NCBI RefSeq assembly: GCF_000517125.1
Contig: NZ_KI912155.1
Location: forward strand, 827,179-891,178
From: Arthrobacter sp. MA-N2
GTDB lineage: Bacteria > Actinomycetota > Actinomycetes > Actinomycetales > Micrococcaceae
Length of the DNA: 64,000 nt
Direction: 5' to 3'
Shown here one piece after another: positions 49,927-58,402 of this stretch. Numbering within the stretch: the first letter of the stretch is position 1; every line of letters begins with the position of its first letter. Below the pieces are notes generated by a model, which did no database searches, was not told the DNA's origin, and saw only the letters and a program-made list of their open reading frames with translations. Position numbers and translations under genes: made by a program.

Positions 49927-51225
49927 ATGACGCAGACCGCCCAGCCGAGCAGCGCCCCTTCCGGTGAGGTGCCCACGAACGTCCCCACCGCCGTCGGGCG
50001 CCCAGCCGCGCTCAAGCGCCGGGTTCCCAAGTATTCGGACCTTGCGCCCCTGATGAAATTCAAGAAGCCCGAGTTCAGCAACTCGGCAAAGCTGCGCCGC
50101 GCATCCACCATCTGGGAACTGCGGGACATGGCCGAGCGACGCACTCCCCGGGCACCGTTCGATTACACAGATGGTGCGGCGGAGGCGGAGATCACCCTTC
50201 GCCGGGCCCGCCAGGCGTTCCAGGACATCGAATTCCGGCCCGGGATCCTGCGGGACGTCTCCGGCGTCGACCTCAGCACGGCCATCCTGGGCAAGCAGTC
50301 CCGGCTTCCCTTCGGCATCGCTCCCACCGGCTTCACACGCATGATGCAGTCAGAGGGTGAGTACGCGGGATCGCAGGCTGCCGAAGCCGCTGGCATTCCC
50401 TACACTCTGTCCACGATGGGCACCGCCTCCATCGAGGACGTTGCAGCGGCAGCGCCGAACGGACGGAACTGGTTCCAGCTATACCTGTGGACCGACCGCG
50501 ACCGCTCCCTGGAACTGATCGAGCGCGCCGCCCGAGCCGGAAACGACACCCTCATGGTCACAGTGGACACCGCCGTCGCGGGCGCCCGGCTGCGGGATGT
50601 CCGCAACGGCATGACCATTCCGCCGGCGCTTACGGTGAAGACCGTGCTGGACGCCTCCTACCGGCCCGCCTGGTGGTTCAACTTCCTCACCCACGAACCG
50701 CTGACCTTCGCCTCGCTCTCCCGATACACGGGCACCGTGGCGGACCTCATCAACTCCATGTTCGATCCCACCCTGACCTTCGATGACCTCGACTGGCTGC
50801 GGGAAACCTGGAAGGGCAAGCTGGTGGTCAAGGGCATCCAGACGGTCGAAGATGCCCGCAAAGTGGTTGACCACGGTGCGGACGGCGTGGTCATCTCCAA
50901 CCATGGCGGTCGTCAACTCGACCGGGCCCCGATTCCGCTGCACCTCGTTCCGGAGGTTGCCGCCGCGCTGAAAGGCAGCAATGCCGCCGTTATCCTGGAC
51001 ACTGGCATCATGAGTGGCGCGGACATCGTGGCAGCTTTGGCGCTCGGTGCCGAATTCACGCTGATCGGCCGGGCCTACCTCTACGGGCTCATGGCCGGTG
51101 GCCGGGCCGGCGTGGACCGCACCATCCAGATCCTGGAGAAGGATATGGCCCGTACCATGGCCCTGCTTGGAGTCACCAAGGTTTCGGAACTCAACCCGGA
51201 CCACGTGCGGTTGCTGCAGCACTAG
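49927..51225 (+). CDS. lldD: FMN-dependent L-lactate dehydrogenase / alpha-hydroxy acid oxidase
   Basis: This 432-residue TIM-barrel enzyme oxidises L-lactate to pyruvate, passing electrons to the quinone pool. FMN-site stretches are [30 protein letters not shown] and [12 protein letters not shown]. The catalytic His326 is in [13 protein letters not shown], and [21 protein letters not shown] closes the phosphate site. The ATG at 49927 has GGAGA upstream. The N-terminal 40 residues are extra and Pro/Arg-rich. Control by the divergent FadR-type regulator is likely. Confidence 0.94.
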   Translation: MTQTAQPSSAPSGEVPTNVPTAVGRPAALKRRVPKYSDLAPLMKFKKPEFSNSAKLRRASTIWELRDMAERRTPRAPFDYTDGAAEAEITLRRARQAFQDIEFRPGILRDVSGVDLSTAILGKQSRLPFGIAPTGFTRMMQSEGEYAGSQAAEAAGIPYTLSTMGTASIEDVAAAAPNGRNWFQLYLWTDRDRSLELIERAARAGNDTLMVTVDTAVAGARLRDVRNGMTIPPALTVKTVLDASYRPAWWFNFLTHEPLTFASLSRYTGTVADLINSMFDPTLTFDDLDWLRETWKGKLVVKGIQTVEDARKVVDHGADGVVISNHGGRQLDRAPIPLHLVPEVAAALKGSNAAVILDTGIMSGADIVAALALGAEFTLIGRAYLYGLMAGGRAGVDRTIQILEKDMARTMALLGVTKVSELNPDHVRLLQH

Positions 51226-51241
51226 GCTCCCGCTGGACTGG

Positions 51242-51307
51242 CCCAACTGACTCGCAGTTGTTGTCGTTATGACGCCTCAAAACGACAACAACTGCGAGTT
51301 AGTTGGG
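51242..51307. repeat. 66-bp palindromic repeat, copy 6
   Basis: A near-perfect copy between the converging lldD and ArsR-type genes, beginning 17 bases after the lldD stop and ending two bases before the ArsR stop codon. In this position it probably works as a two-way terminator. Confidence 0.92.
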
Positions 51308-51309
51308 TG

Positions 51310-51900
51310 TCACTTCTTGCGGCCGAACTTCGGCAGATTGGGCAGATTGGGCAGGTTCGCCAAGAGGTCTGCTGCCTTCGTGGCTGCACGTCCAACGGTG
51401 CGGCCGATCTGCTGCGGCATCGTGTCGTCGATTCCGGCGACTGCGACAACAGCACCGGAGACCGGCGCCGGTTCCAGCGAGCGCCCGACGTCGGTGCTCG
51501 GCTGAGATGTGCCGATCGACTCGCCGTCGGGCTGCTTGAGCTGGGCGGCACCCTGCTGGCCAACCGCACCCTGCTGCGCAACCGCACGGGGGCGCGTGTT
51601 GCGGGCCGGGGTGGCGGCTTCGGCCGCGGGCTGGACGCGAGCGACGTCGAATGTCTCCAGCCAGCTGGCAACCCCCGCGAGCGGCTTCGGGTTCAACGCG
51701 TAGTAACGTTTCTGCCCCTGGGCGCGCATGCTGACAAGATCCGCCTCGCGGAGTACCTTCAAATGTTTCGAAATAGTGGGCTGGCTCGCTGCGAGCTCCT
51801 CCACCAGTTCCCCCACAGCCTTATCCCCAGAGCGGAGGGAAACCAGAATGTCACGCCGGGTTGCCTCAGCAATGACGGCAAATACGTCGTCAGTCACCAT
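51310..51900 (-). CDS. ArsR-type winged-helix regulator with long disordered tail
   Basis: The ATG at 51900 (GGGAG upstream) gives 196 residues. The DNA-binding domain is in the first ~85: TDDVFAVIAEATRRDILVSL, ELVEELAASQPTISKHLKVL, READLVSMRAQGQKRYYAL. No ArsR-type metal-binding cysteines are present. The rest is Ala/Gln/Pro-rich, with GAVGQQGAAQ and a NLPNLPNLPKFGRKK end containing a triplet repeat. The tail may be for partner contact. The target is unknown. Confidence 0.88.
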   Translation of the reverse strand: MVTDDVFAVIAEATRRDILVSLRSGDKAVGELVEELAASQPTISKHLKVLREADLVSMRAQGQKRYYALNPKPLAGVASWLETFDVARVQPAAEAATPARNTRPRAVAQQGAVGQQGAAQLKQPDGESIGTSQPSTDVGRSLEPAPVSGAVVAVAGIDDTMPQQIGRTVGRAATKAADLLANLPNLPNLPKFGRKK

Positions 51901-51996
51901 GACTCCCACCCTAGCGACATATACGCCAAAAGGCATCAACTATTTCACGCTGGCGGGCTTTGCGGTCATCCCAACGCCCGGATGGTGCAGGGAAAT

Positions 51997-53211
51997 CTAG
52001 TCGAACCATGGGTCCAGCCCGTAAAGCGGGAAGATCTCCTTGCGCGTGGCAATGACAGTCCGGTCCACGGCGTCGGAGGGATCGTATCCGACCTCCCATG
52101 AGCGCCACCAGGTATCCACGCCGTCGCCCATGAGTTCCGGAACCGATTCCCCGTACTTCTCCTTGACGTAGCTTCGGAATATTTCCGGGACCGGGGCCGT
52201 CAACTGCACGGGATGTTGCGCGACGATGCCTATCAAGTGGCTCCACGTGCGCGGTACCACCCCTGTAACTTCGTAGCCCCCTCCCCCGGTGGCAATCCAA
52301 CGGTCTTCGCAGAACCTGGCAGCAAGGCCTGCGACGGCGGTGGCCGCCTCGCGTTGGCCATCCACGCTGAGGTTGAGGTGAGTGAGGGGATCGAGTTTGT
52401 GGGAGTCGCAGCCGTGCTGGCTCACGATGACCTCCGGTTCAAAGGCCTGCACGAGTTGCGGGACCACGGCATGGAAGGCCCGCAACCACCCGGCGTCGCC
52501 CGTCCATGCAGGCAAGGCCACATTGACGGCGGTCCCCAGCGCATCCGGGCCACCGATCTCATTGGCGAATCCCGTTCCCGGGAACAACGAAAGGCCGCTT
52601 TCGTGGAGAGAGATCGTGAGGACCCTTGGGTCGTTCCAGAAGATGCTCTGGGTGCCATCCCCGTGGTGGGCATCGACGTCGATGTACGCGACTTTCCCGA
52701 CGCCGCCGTCGAGCAGCCTCTGGACCGCGAGTGCGGCGTCGTTGTAGATACAGAAGCCACTGGCCCGCTCCCGCGAGGCGTGATGCATGCCGCCGCCGAA
52801 GTTCACGGCCCGGACGGCCGTTCCGGACAGGATCGCCTCAGCGGCGAGCAAGGAACCGCCGGCCAGCCGGGCGCTTGCTTCGTGCATTCCTGCGAAGGCC
52901 GGGTCATCTTCGGTACCCAGTCCGCGTTCCGGGTCCGGCGTCGTCGGGTCTTCGCTTGCACGCCGCACGGCGGCGACATATTCGGCACTGTGGACTGCCA
53001 GGAGTTCGACGTCGGACGCGGGGTCGGGCGCTTGAACCGACACGTGCTCCAGGTTGAACAGTCCGAGCGCCTCGGCCAGCCTGGCCGTCAGTTCAAGCCG
53101 CTCCGGGGCCATGGGGTGGGAGGGACCGAAATTGTATGCGGTCATGGCGGGATCCCACGCGACCGTCGTTGGCAGCGCGGACGGACGGAGGCCAGCCCAG
53201 GAAGTCATCAA
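51997..53211 (-). CDS. acuC: Acetoin utilization protein AcuC (class I/II-type deacetylase)
   Basis: This 404-residue zinc hydrolase of the histone deacetylase superfamily has GGGMHHASRERASGFCIYND, VAYIDVDAHHGDGTQ (zinc ligands Asp and His), ISLHESGLSLFPGTG and IVSQHGCDSHKLDPLTHLNL. The end WIATGGGGYE is the last active-site loop. In Bacillus AcuC deacetylates acetyl-CoA synthetase. Here no acs gene is adjacent, so the substrate is inferred only by family. Confidence 0.92.
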   Translation of the reverse strand: MMTSWAGLRPSALPTTVAWDPAMTAYNFGPSHPMAPERLELTARLAEALGLFNLEHVSVQAPDPASDVELLAVHSAEYVAAVRRASEDPTTPDPERGLGTEDDPAFAGMHEASARLAGGSLLAAEAILSGTAVRAVNFGGGMHHASRERASGFCIYNDAALAVQRLLDGGVGKVAYIDVDAHHGDGTQSIFWNDPRVLTISLHESGLSLFPGTGFANEIGGPDALGTAVNVALPAWTGDAGWLRAFHAVVPQLVQAFEPEVIVSQHGCDSHKLDPLTHLNLSVDGQREAATAVAGLAARFCEDRWIATGGGGYEVTGVVPRTWSHLIGIVAQHPVQLTAPVPEIFRSYVKEKYGESVPELMGDGVDTWWRSWEVGYDPSDAVDRTVIATRKEIFPLYGLDPWFD

Positions 53212-53319
53212 TCACAGGCTACCCGAGCGGCGGGAAGGCATCCGCCCGTTACAGCGGGCGATTAGTGGTTTACTACTCAAGAAAGCAGAATCAATCGACC
53301 AGAAGCGAACAGCACTGCC

Positions 53320-54753
53320 ATGACTCAGAGCCAGTCGAGGACCCGAGACCCGGCCACCTGGCAAACCGTCCAGCCGGAGCGCGGAAGCCTGTGGATTTTC
53401 ACGGGGATCCGGGACTTCGTCGACAATATCGCCAACACCTCGCCGGCGCGATTGGCCCTGACGGCCTACTGCCTTGCAATTTTCTTGTTCACGGGCCTGC
53501 TTTCGCTGCCAGCCGCGTCGGCCGACGGCGGTGTCACTCCCCTCTACCAGGCGTTGTTCACAGCCGTATCCGCCGTGTGCGTGACCGGTTTGACGGTTGT
53601 CTCAACGGCGGTCCACTGGACCTTCTTCGGCCAGCTGGTCATCCTTGTAGGCATCTTCGTGGGCGGTTTGGGAACCTTGACCCTCGCTTCCCTCCTGGCC
53701 CTCATGGTCAGCAAACGGCTGGGCGTACGGGGCAAGCTCATCGCCCAGGAGGCTATGAACAACGCAGGTCGTCTAGGCGAAGTGGGCACTCTGTTGCGGA
53801 CCGTCATCTCGACGTCCGTGACCATCGAGGCCATCTTGGCCATCGCACTGGTTCCGCGCTTCCTGACACTGGGGGAAGGCTTCTGGGAGGCGTTATGGCA
53901 CGGGGTCTTCTACTCGATTTCCTCGTTCAACAACGCCGGGTTCACGCCCCACTCCGACGGCATCGTGCCGTACCAGATGGACTTGTGGATCCTGGTGCCG
54001 CTCATGCTGGGCGTTTTCCTCGGCAGCCTCGGTTTCCCCGTCATGCTGGTGCTCCGGAGGCACGGCCTCCGGTGGAAGAAATGGAGCCTCCACACCAAGC
54101 TGACCATTCAGGTGTCCCTGATCCTGCTGGTTGCGGGCTCCGTCCTCTGGGCTTTGATGGAGTGGGACAACACCCGCACTATTGCCAACATGAGCGTCGG
54201 CGACAAGATCACGCATTCCATTTTCGCCTCCGTCATGACGCGCTCCGGAGGCTTCAACCTCGTTGACCAGAGCCATATGGATGCCACCACTCGGCTCTTG
54301 TCCGACGCACTGATGTTTGCCGGCGGCGGTTCGGCGTCGACAGCGGGCGGCATCAAGGTGACCACCATCGCGGTCATGTTCCTTGCCATTGTCGCCGAGG
54401 CGCGAGGCGACGCCGACGTCAAGGCCTACGGCCGCACCATTCCGGAGGGCACCATGCGCGTTGCCATCTCGGTCATCGTGGCCGGTGCCACGTTGGTGTG
54501 CGTGGCAGCATTCCTGCTCTTGTCCATCAGCGGGGCCAGCCTGGACCGGGTACTCTTTGAAACCATTTCGGCCTTCGCAACGGTGGGCCTCAGCACGAAC
54601 CTTAGTGCCGAGCTGCCGCCCGCGGGGGTCTACATCCTCGCCGCGGTCATGTTCGCCGGCCGTATCGGCACCATTACCCTTGCCTCCGCACTGGCCCTCC
54701 GCCAACGCAGGCAGCTGTTCCATTACCCCGAAGAGAGGCCGATCATTGGCTAA
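53320..54753 (+). CDS. TrkH/KtrB family potassium transporter
   Basis: This 477-residue membrane subunit has four pore repeats, each with a filter segment: FTAVSAVCVTGLTVVS, SISSFNNAGFTPHSDG, SVMTRSGGFNLVDQ and ETISAFATVGLSTN. It is of the TrkH/KtrB type that takes up K+ with Na+ or H+. The gating RCK subunit gene follows, overlapping its stop by eight bases. The N-terminal 30 residues before the first helix are hydrophilic. Confidence 0.94.
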   Translation: MTQSQSRTRDPATWQTVQPERGSLWIFTGIRDFVDNIANTSPARLALTAYCLAIFLFTGLLSLPAASADGGVTPLYQALFTAVSAVCVTGLTVVSTAVHWTFFGQLVILVGIFVGGLGTLTLASLLALMVSKRLGVRGKLIAQEAMNNAGRLGEVGTLLRTVISTSVTIEAILAIALVPRFLTLGEGFWEALWHGVFYSISSFNNAGFTPHSDGIVPYQMDLWILVPLMLGVFLGSLGFPVMLVLRRHGLRWKKWSLHTKLTIQVSLILLVAGSVLWALMEWDNTRTIANMSVGDKITHSIFASVMTRSGGFNLVDQSHMDATTRLLSDALMFAGGGSASTAGGIKVTTIAVMFLAIVAEARGDADVKAYGRTIPEGTMRVAISVIVAGATLVCVAAFLLLSISGASLDRVLFETISAFATVGLSTNLSAELPPAGVYILAAVMFAGRIGTITLASALALRQRRQLFHYPEERPIIG

Positions 54754-55432
54754 TTCAACAGGCGCCCCCAACCGACCGGCGCACAACGCGCCCGTGCTGG
54801 TGATAGGTCTGGGCCGCTTCGGTGCGGCCACCGCCGAGCAGCTCGTCAAGCAGGGACGCGAAGTCCTGGCCATCGAGCGGGACCGCACGCTCGTGCAGAA
54901 CTGGGCTTCCGTCCTGACCCATGTGGTGGAAGCGGATGCGACCAACATCGATGCCCTCCGCCAGCTCGGTGCACAGGAATTCAGTTCTGCAGTGGTGGGC
55001 GTGGGAACATCGATCGAGTCCTCTGTGCTCATTACGGTGAACCTCGTGGACCTGGGCATTGAACACCTCTGGGTGAAAGCCATCACTGCCTCGCACGGCA
55101 AGATCCTCACACGCATCGGTGCCAACCACGTCATCTACCCCGAAGCCGACGCCGGGGTCCGCGCCGCCCACCTCGTTTCCGGGCGCATGCTGGACTTCAT
55201 CGAGTTCGACGACGATTTCGCCATCGTGAAAATGTACCCGCCCAAGGAAACCGTGGGCTTCACTTTGGATGAGTCCAAGGTCCGTTCCAAGTACGGCGTG
55301 ACCATTGTCGGGGTTAAATCACCCGGCGAAGACTTCACCTACGCCCGGCCAGAGACCAAGGTCTCCGGCCGCGACATGCTGATCGTGTCCGGGCACGTTG
55401 ACCTGCTGGAACGGTTCGCGGCACGGCCATAG
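54746..55432 (+). CDS. TrkA/KtrA family potassium uptake regulator
   Basis: The TTG start at 54746 (GAGAGG six bases upstream) overlaps the TrkH stop by eight bases and gives 228 residues, indicating translational coupling. The RCK N-terminal domain has VLVIGLGRFGAATAEQLVKQ (Rossmann motif) and the acidic end of strand 2 in LAIERD. A TrkA-C domain follows at about 140-220 (DFAIVKMYPPKETVGFTLDE, DMLIVSGHVDLLERF). It gates the transporter in response to nucleotides. Confidence 0.93.
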   Translation: MANSTGAPNRPAHNAPVLVIGLGRFGAATAEQLVKQGREVLAIERDRTLVQNWASVLTHVVEADATNIDALRQLGAQEFSSAVVGVGTSIESSVLITVNLVDLGIEHLWVKAITASHGKILTRIGANHVIYPEADAGVRAAHLVSGRMLDFIEFDDDFAIVKMYPPKETVGFTLDESKVRSKYGVTIVGVKSPGEDFTYARPETKVSGRDMLIVSGHVDLLERFAARP

Positions 55433-55468
55433 CGGCGGGGCCGTCGCTGGGCGGCCAAAGCGCGGCGC

Positions 55469-56047
55469 TCAAGGTGCAGCGTTGATGAATCCAATGACGA
55501 TGGCTGTCCACCAGCACAGCTGCGAGATGGCTAGGCACGCAAGCATGTGGAAGCGTTGCCCCGGTGTCAGATCCCGAAAGGATGCAGTAGGCGCCAAGTG
55601 TGCCAGCCGCCTCATCAGGGGTATGAGCATGATGCCGTTGAGGGTGAGGATCAGCACCGCAAGCAGCTTCACGTCTGTCATGGTGCTGCTCAAATTAGCG
55701 TTGAGGAAGACTCCGCTGGCCAGCATGCCAGCCAATCCACCCCAGATCAACGGGGTTGCAGCCCCGTCGAGCCGGATCGTCTCGGCCAAGCCGCGTCTTC
55801 CGATGAGCCACAGAAAGCCATGCCAGTCCACCAGAAGGATGGCTCCGAAGGACACCACCATGGCCAGAACATGGGCAATGAGGGCGTAAGTGTGGATGAG
55901 GCCGCCTACTCGCGTGGATCCTGCCAACAGTACCGATATCAGCCATGCCGCGGCGGCCGAAGCACTCAGGATGACAACCAGCCGTCGCGTGGCGAGTTCC
56001 GATTCGCGCCGTCTCGCTGTTCGCCTGCTCACTGCGATATAACTCAT
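55469..56047 (-). CDS. Integral membrane protein of unknown function
   Basis: This 192-residue protein has about five membrane helices (at 23-42, 50-73, 97-113, 124-143 and 166-188). Conserved-looking features are HTYALIAHVLAMVVSFGAIL with two histidines, LLVDWHGFLWLIGRRG, and TMTDVKLLAVLILTLNGIML. Histidines in helices could bind haem or a metal, but no known family was recognised. AGAGG precedes the ATG. It is a single gene convergent with the TrkA-type gene. Confidence 0.8.
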   Translation of the reverse strand: MSYIAVSRRTARRRESELATRRLVVILSASAAAAWLISVLLAGSTRVGGLIHTYALIAHVLAMVVSFGAILLVDWHGFLWLIGRRGLAETIRLDGAATPLIWGGLAGMLASGVFLNANLSSTMTDVKLLAVLILTLNGIMLIPLMRRLAHLAPTASFRDLTPGQRFHMLACLAISQLCWWTAIVIGFINAAP

Positions 56048-56186
56048 GGCTACCTCTTTGCAGCCCGGACACCTGAAGGTGGGAACGGGCTGGCTTCCAA
56101 CCGTTCCATGCCTTAGACAACGTTAACTCCTGGCTGCCGGGGCCGGAAGACCCGGCACCGGCTGATGGCACCGGCTCTCCAGGGAG

Positions 56187-57017
56187 CTAGCCGAGTTGCT
56201 GCGTGATTTCCGCGGCCCGGGCCGCGGCTGCGCGCGCTCCGTCGGCGATGATTGCGGGAATCCCGCCGTCGTTGAAGGCTGCGATGGCCCGCTCCGTGGT
56301 GCCGTTGGGACTGGTCACGGCGATGCGTAGTGCGGTGGGGTCCGCTCCCGGCTCGGCAAGCATGAAACCGGCACCGGCAACGGTCTCGCGGGAAATCATG
56401 AGGGAGAGTTCGGGATCCAAACCAAGTTCGACGCCGGCAGCAGCCATGGCCTCAGCAAGGTAGAACACGTAGGCAGGGCCCGAGCCGCTGATGGCTGACA
56501 GGGCGTCCACCTGTTCCTCCGGGATTTCCACCACGGTGCCTGCTGCGGCGAGGATGTCTTTGGCCTGCTGGAGCTGCTCGGGAGTGCAATTGGTTCCGGC
56601 CGACACGGAGACCACCCCACGGCCCAACTTGGCGGGGGTGTTGGGCATGGTGCGAATGACCGGCTGGCCCTCGGGCAAAGCTGCTTCCAGCTGGGCGATG
56701 GAGACGGCAGCGGCAACGCTGATCACAATGGTGGTCCTGGCCAGGGAGGAGGAGATTTCGCGGGCTAGATCGGCAATGCCCACGGGCTTGACGCCCAGGA
56801 TGACAACCGAAGCGCCCTTGGTGGCTAACTTGTTGTTGTCTGGTTCCTCGGCTCCGGCGATGGTCATGACGTGGTGGCGCTCAGCCAGTTCGGCGGCGCG
56901 TTCTGCGCGACGCACAGTGGCGACGACGTCCGACGGATCCGTTCCGGCGGCAAGCAGGCCACCTAGAATGGCCTCGTTCATGGACCCACAGCCAAGGAAT
57001 GCGATTCGGTTGCTCAT
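56187..57017 (-). CDS. proC: Pyrroline-5-carboxylate reductase
   Basis: This 276-residue enzyme makes the last step to proline. The N-terminal Rossmann domain has IAFLGCGSMNEAILGGLLAA, VILGVKPVGIADLAREI and RTMPNTPAKLGRGVV. The C-terminal helical domain has the signature SAISGSGPAYVFYLAEAMAA, then RETVAGAGFMLAEPG and TSPNGTTERAIAAF. I used the ATG at 57017; an ATG nine bases earlier is possible. It is probably a single-gene transcript. Confidence 0.95.
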   Translation of the reverse strand: MSNRIAFLGCGSMNEAILGGLLAAGTDPSDVVATVRRAERAAELAERHHVMTIAGAEEPDNNKLATKGASVVILGVKPVGIADLAREISSSLARTTIVISVAAAVSIAQLEAALPEGQPVIRTMPNTPAKLGRGVVSVSAGTNCTPEQLQQAKDILAAAGTVVEIPEEQVDALSAISGSGPAYVFYLAEAMAAAGVELGLDPELSLMISRETVAGAGFMLAEPGADPTALRIAVTSPNGTTERAIAAFNDGGIPAIIADGARAAAARAAEITQQLG

Positions 57018-57564
57018 GGCTTCCATGATGCCAGTTCGGCTTAGCCGCTGCAGAACCAGCTCGGTGCGGCATGACGGGTACCGGAATTCCCAGCTGGTTC
57101 TCAAGGTTATTGCAGGCTGCACCCAATATTGCTCCGTAACTTAGTAGTTACCTCATTGAGGGTGCGAGTGATGAGGCGGGCATGGGGATGTCCGCCACAA
57201 GCACCGGTGGTCGAACGGGTTTCCCCCCATTTTCCCGTATCGACCGCCGGTGCTTTCTCGTTTAAGTGGCCCGGTTAAGTGGCGCGATCACGTTTGAGGT
57301 CGGGTTACAGGACAAAACGTGTGTAAATCCCGGGCGCGATGAAAGCGGATGCATCGGGGAACGTCGGATTCTGCTCGATCGTCCGCTTTGGCAAGTCCCG
57401 GTGCCCCGGAATCACGCGGCGGGCACCACTGACGGGTGGAATGATCCAGCAGAATCGAACCCTTTGGCAGGAGACGCACGGTTCCGGGGAAATGCCCGCC
57501 CCCCTGCCTTCATCGGGTGTTCTTCAAGGCTCGATGCGGAACCTCTGCTTGCCCGCAGGCGTGC
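57018..57564. other. Gap of ~550 bases, no supported gene
   Basis: Frames in both directions show no family likeness. Visible structure is the palindrome GTAACTTAGTAGTTAC at about 57137-57152, the long hairpin listed at 57199-57255, and an imperfect inverted pair (GATTCTGCTCGATC near 57365, GATCCAGCAGAATC near 57442). Confidence 0.6.
57199..57255 (+). terminator. Long hairpin, terminator-like, with no upstream plus-strand gene
   Basis: AAGCACCGGTGGTCGA pairs with TCGACCGCCGGTGCTT, extended inward by ACGGG/CCCGT, and is followed by TCTCGTTT on the plus strand. The nearest plus-strand gene upstream ends at 55.4 kb, with minus-strand genes in between. So it either ends a small unannotated RNA starting near 57.13 kb or is an intergenic palindrome. 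Confidence 0.5.
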
Positions 57565-58401
57565 TTAGATCTCGAAGGCTCCCACGAGCGGCGCGCCCAA
57601 ATGTTGGCGCGCGAAGCGCAGCGTTTCGGCGAGCCACTGCTCACGTTCGCCGGCAGCTTTGGCCTTGCGCGTGGAGATCTCGGCAACCACAGTGCCCTCG
57701 AAACCACTGGATGCCAGATACTGCAGGGCTTCGGCACACTGTTGCGTCCCGTAACCGGGAATCAGGTGCTCGTCCTTGCCCGAACCCGAACCGTCCGTGA
57801 GGTGGACGTGGCGCAACTTGGTCCCGAGAGTCCGTATCGCCTCAAGGCTGTTGGCACCGGCGGTGGCGGCATGCGAGAAGTCCCAGGTGACGTCGTCGTA
57901 ATCCTGGCCCAACGGATCCCAGTGCGGAAGGTACGCAAGCGCCTCCCGACCGCGCACACGCCACGGGTACATGTTCTCCACCGCAATGTGCACCTGATAC
58001 ATCGCGGCGATCTCGCGCACGCCGGCAGCGAAGTTCTCCGCATAGTTCGATTGCCAGCGGAACGGCGGATGGACCACCACGGTGTTGCAGCCGACTTCGC
58101 GGGCCATCTGGCAAGACATCTCGATCTTGTTCCACGCCGGTCCCCAGACCTGTTGGGTCAGCAGCAGGGTGGGCGCGTGGATGGAGACGATCTGCTGGTC
58201 GTAGCGGTGGCCAAGCTGGATGAGGGCATCCGGGTTCTGACTGGTGGCGTTGTTGGTCACCATCACTTCGACACCGTCGTACCCCAGGTCCTGGGCCACG
58301 GAAAAAGCGTCATGGACGCTGAGCGGATAGACAGAAGCGCTGGAAAGCGCCACCGGAATCCTCGGTGTGTCTTCTTCAGAGTGCTCGACGTCGGTGCTCA
58401 T
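57565..58401 (-). CDS. Sugar phosphate isomerase/epimerase-like TIM-barrel protein
   Basis: The ATG at 58401 gives 278 residues of the xylose-isomerase-like TIM barrel (AP endonuclease family 2 fold). Metal-site segments are GYDGVEVMVTNNA, IVSIHAPTLL, TVVVHPPFRW, VHIAVENMYPW, TWDFSHAATAG, LRHVHLTDGSGSG and EGTVVAEIST. This set of Glu, His and Asp residues is typical of metal-dependent isomerases and epimerases; the substrate is unknown. It begins one base after the Ppx stop, so the two genes share a transcript. Confidence 0.88.
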   Translation of the reverse strand: MSTDVEHSEEDTPRIPVALSSASVYPLSVHDAFSVAQDLGYDGVEVMVTNNATSQNPDALIQLGHRYDQQIVSIHAPTLLLTQQVWGPAWNKIEMSCQMAREVGCNTVVVHPPFRWQSNYAENFAAGVREIAAMYQVHIAVENMYPWRVRGREALAYLPHWDPLGQDYDDVTWDFSHAATAGANSLEAIRTLGTKLRHVHLTDGSGSGKDEHLIPGYGTQQCAEALQYLASSGFEGTVVAEISTRKAKAAGEREQWLAETLRFARQHLGAPLVGAFEI

Positions 58402-58402
58402 G

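Noticed and set aside
13268..51307. 66-bp palindromes as insertion sequence ends
   Set aside because: No transposase or target-site duplications are visible and each copy is self-contained; a mobile origin remains possible but is not shown.
57266..57800. Plus-strand frames of 100-153 codons between proC and the TIM-barrel gene
   Set aside because: They lack ribosome binding sites and family likeness, and the second half is antisense to the TIM-barrel gene.
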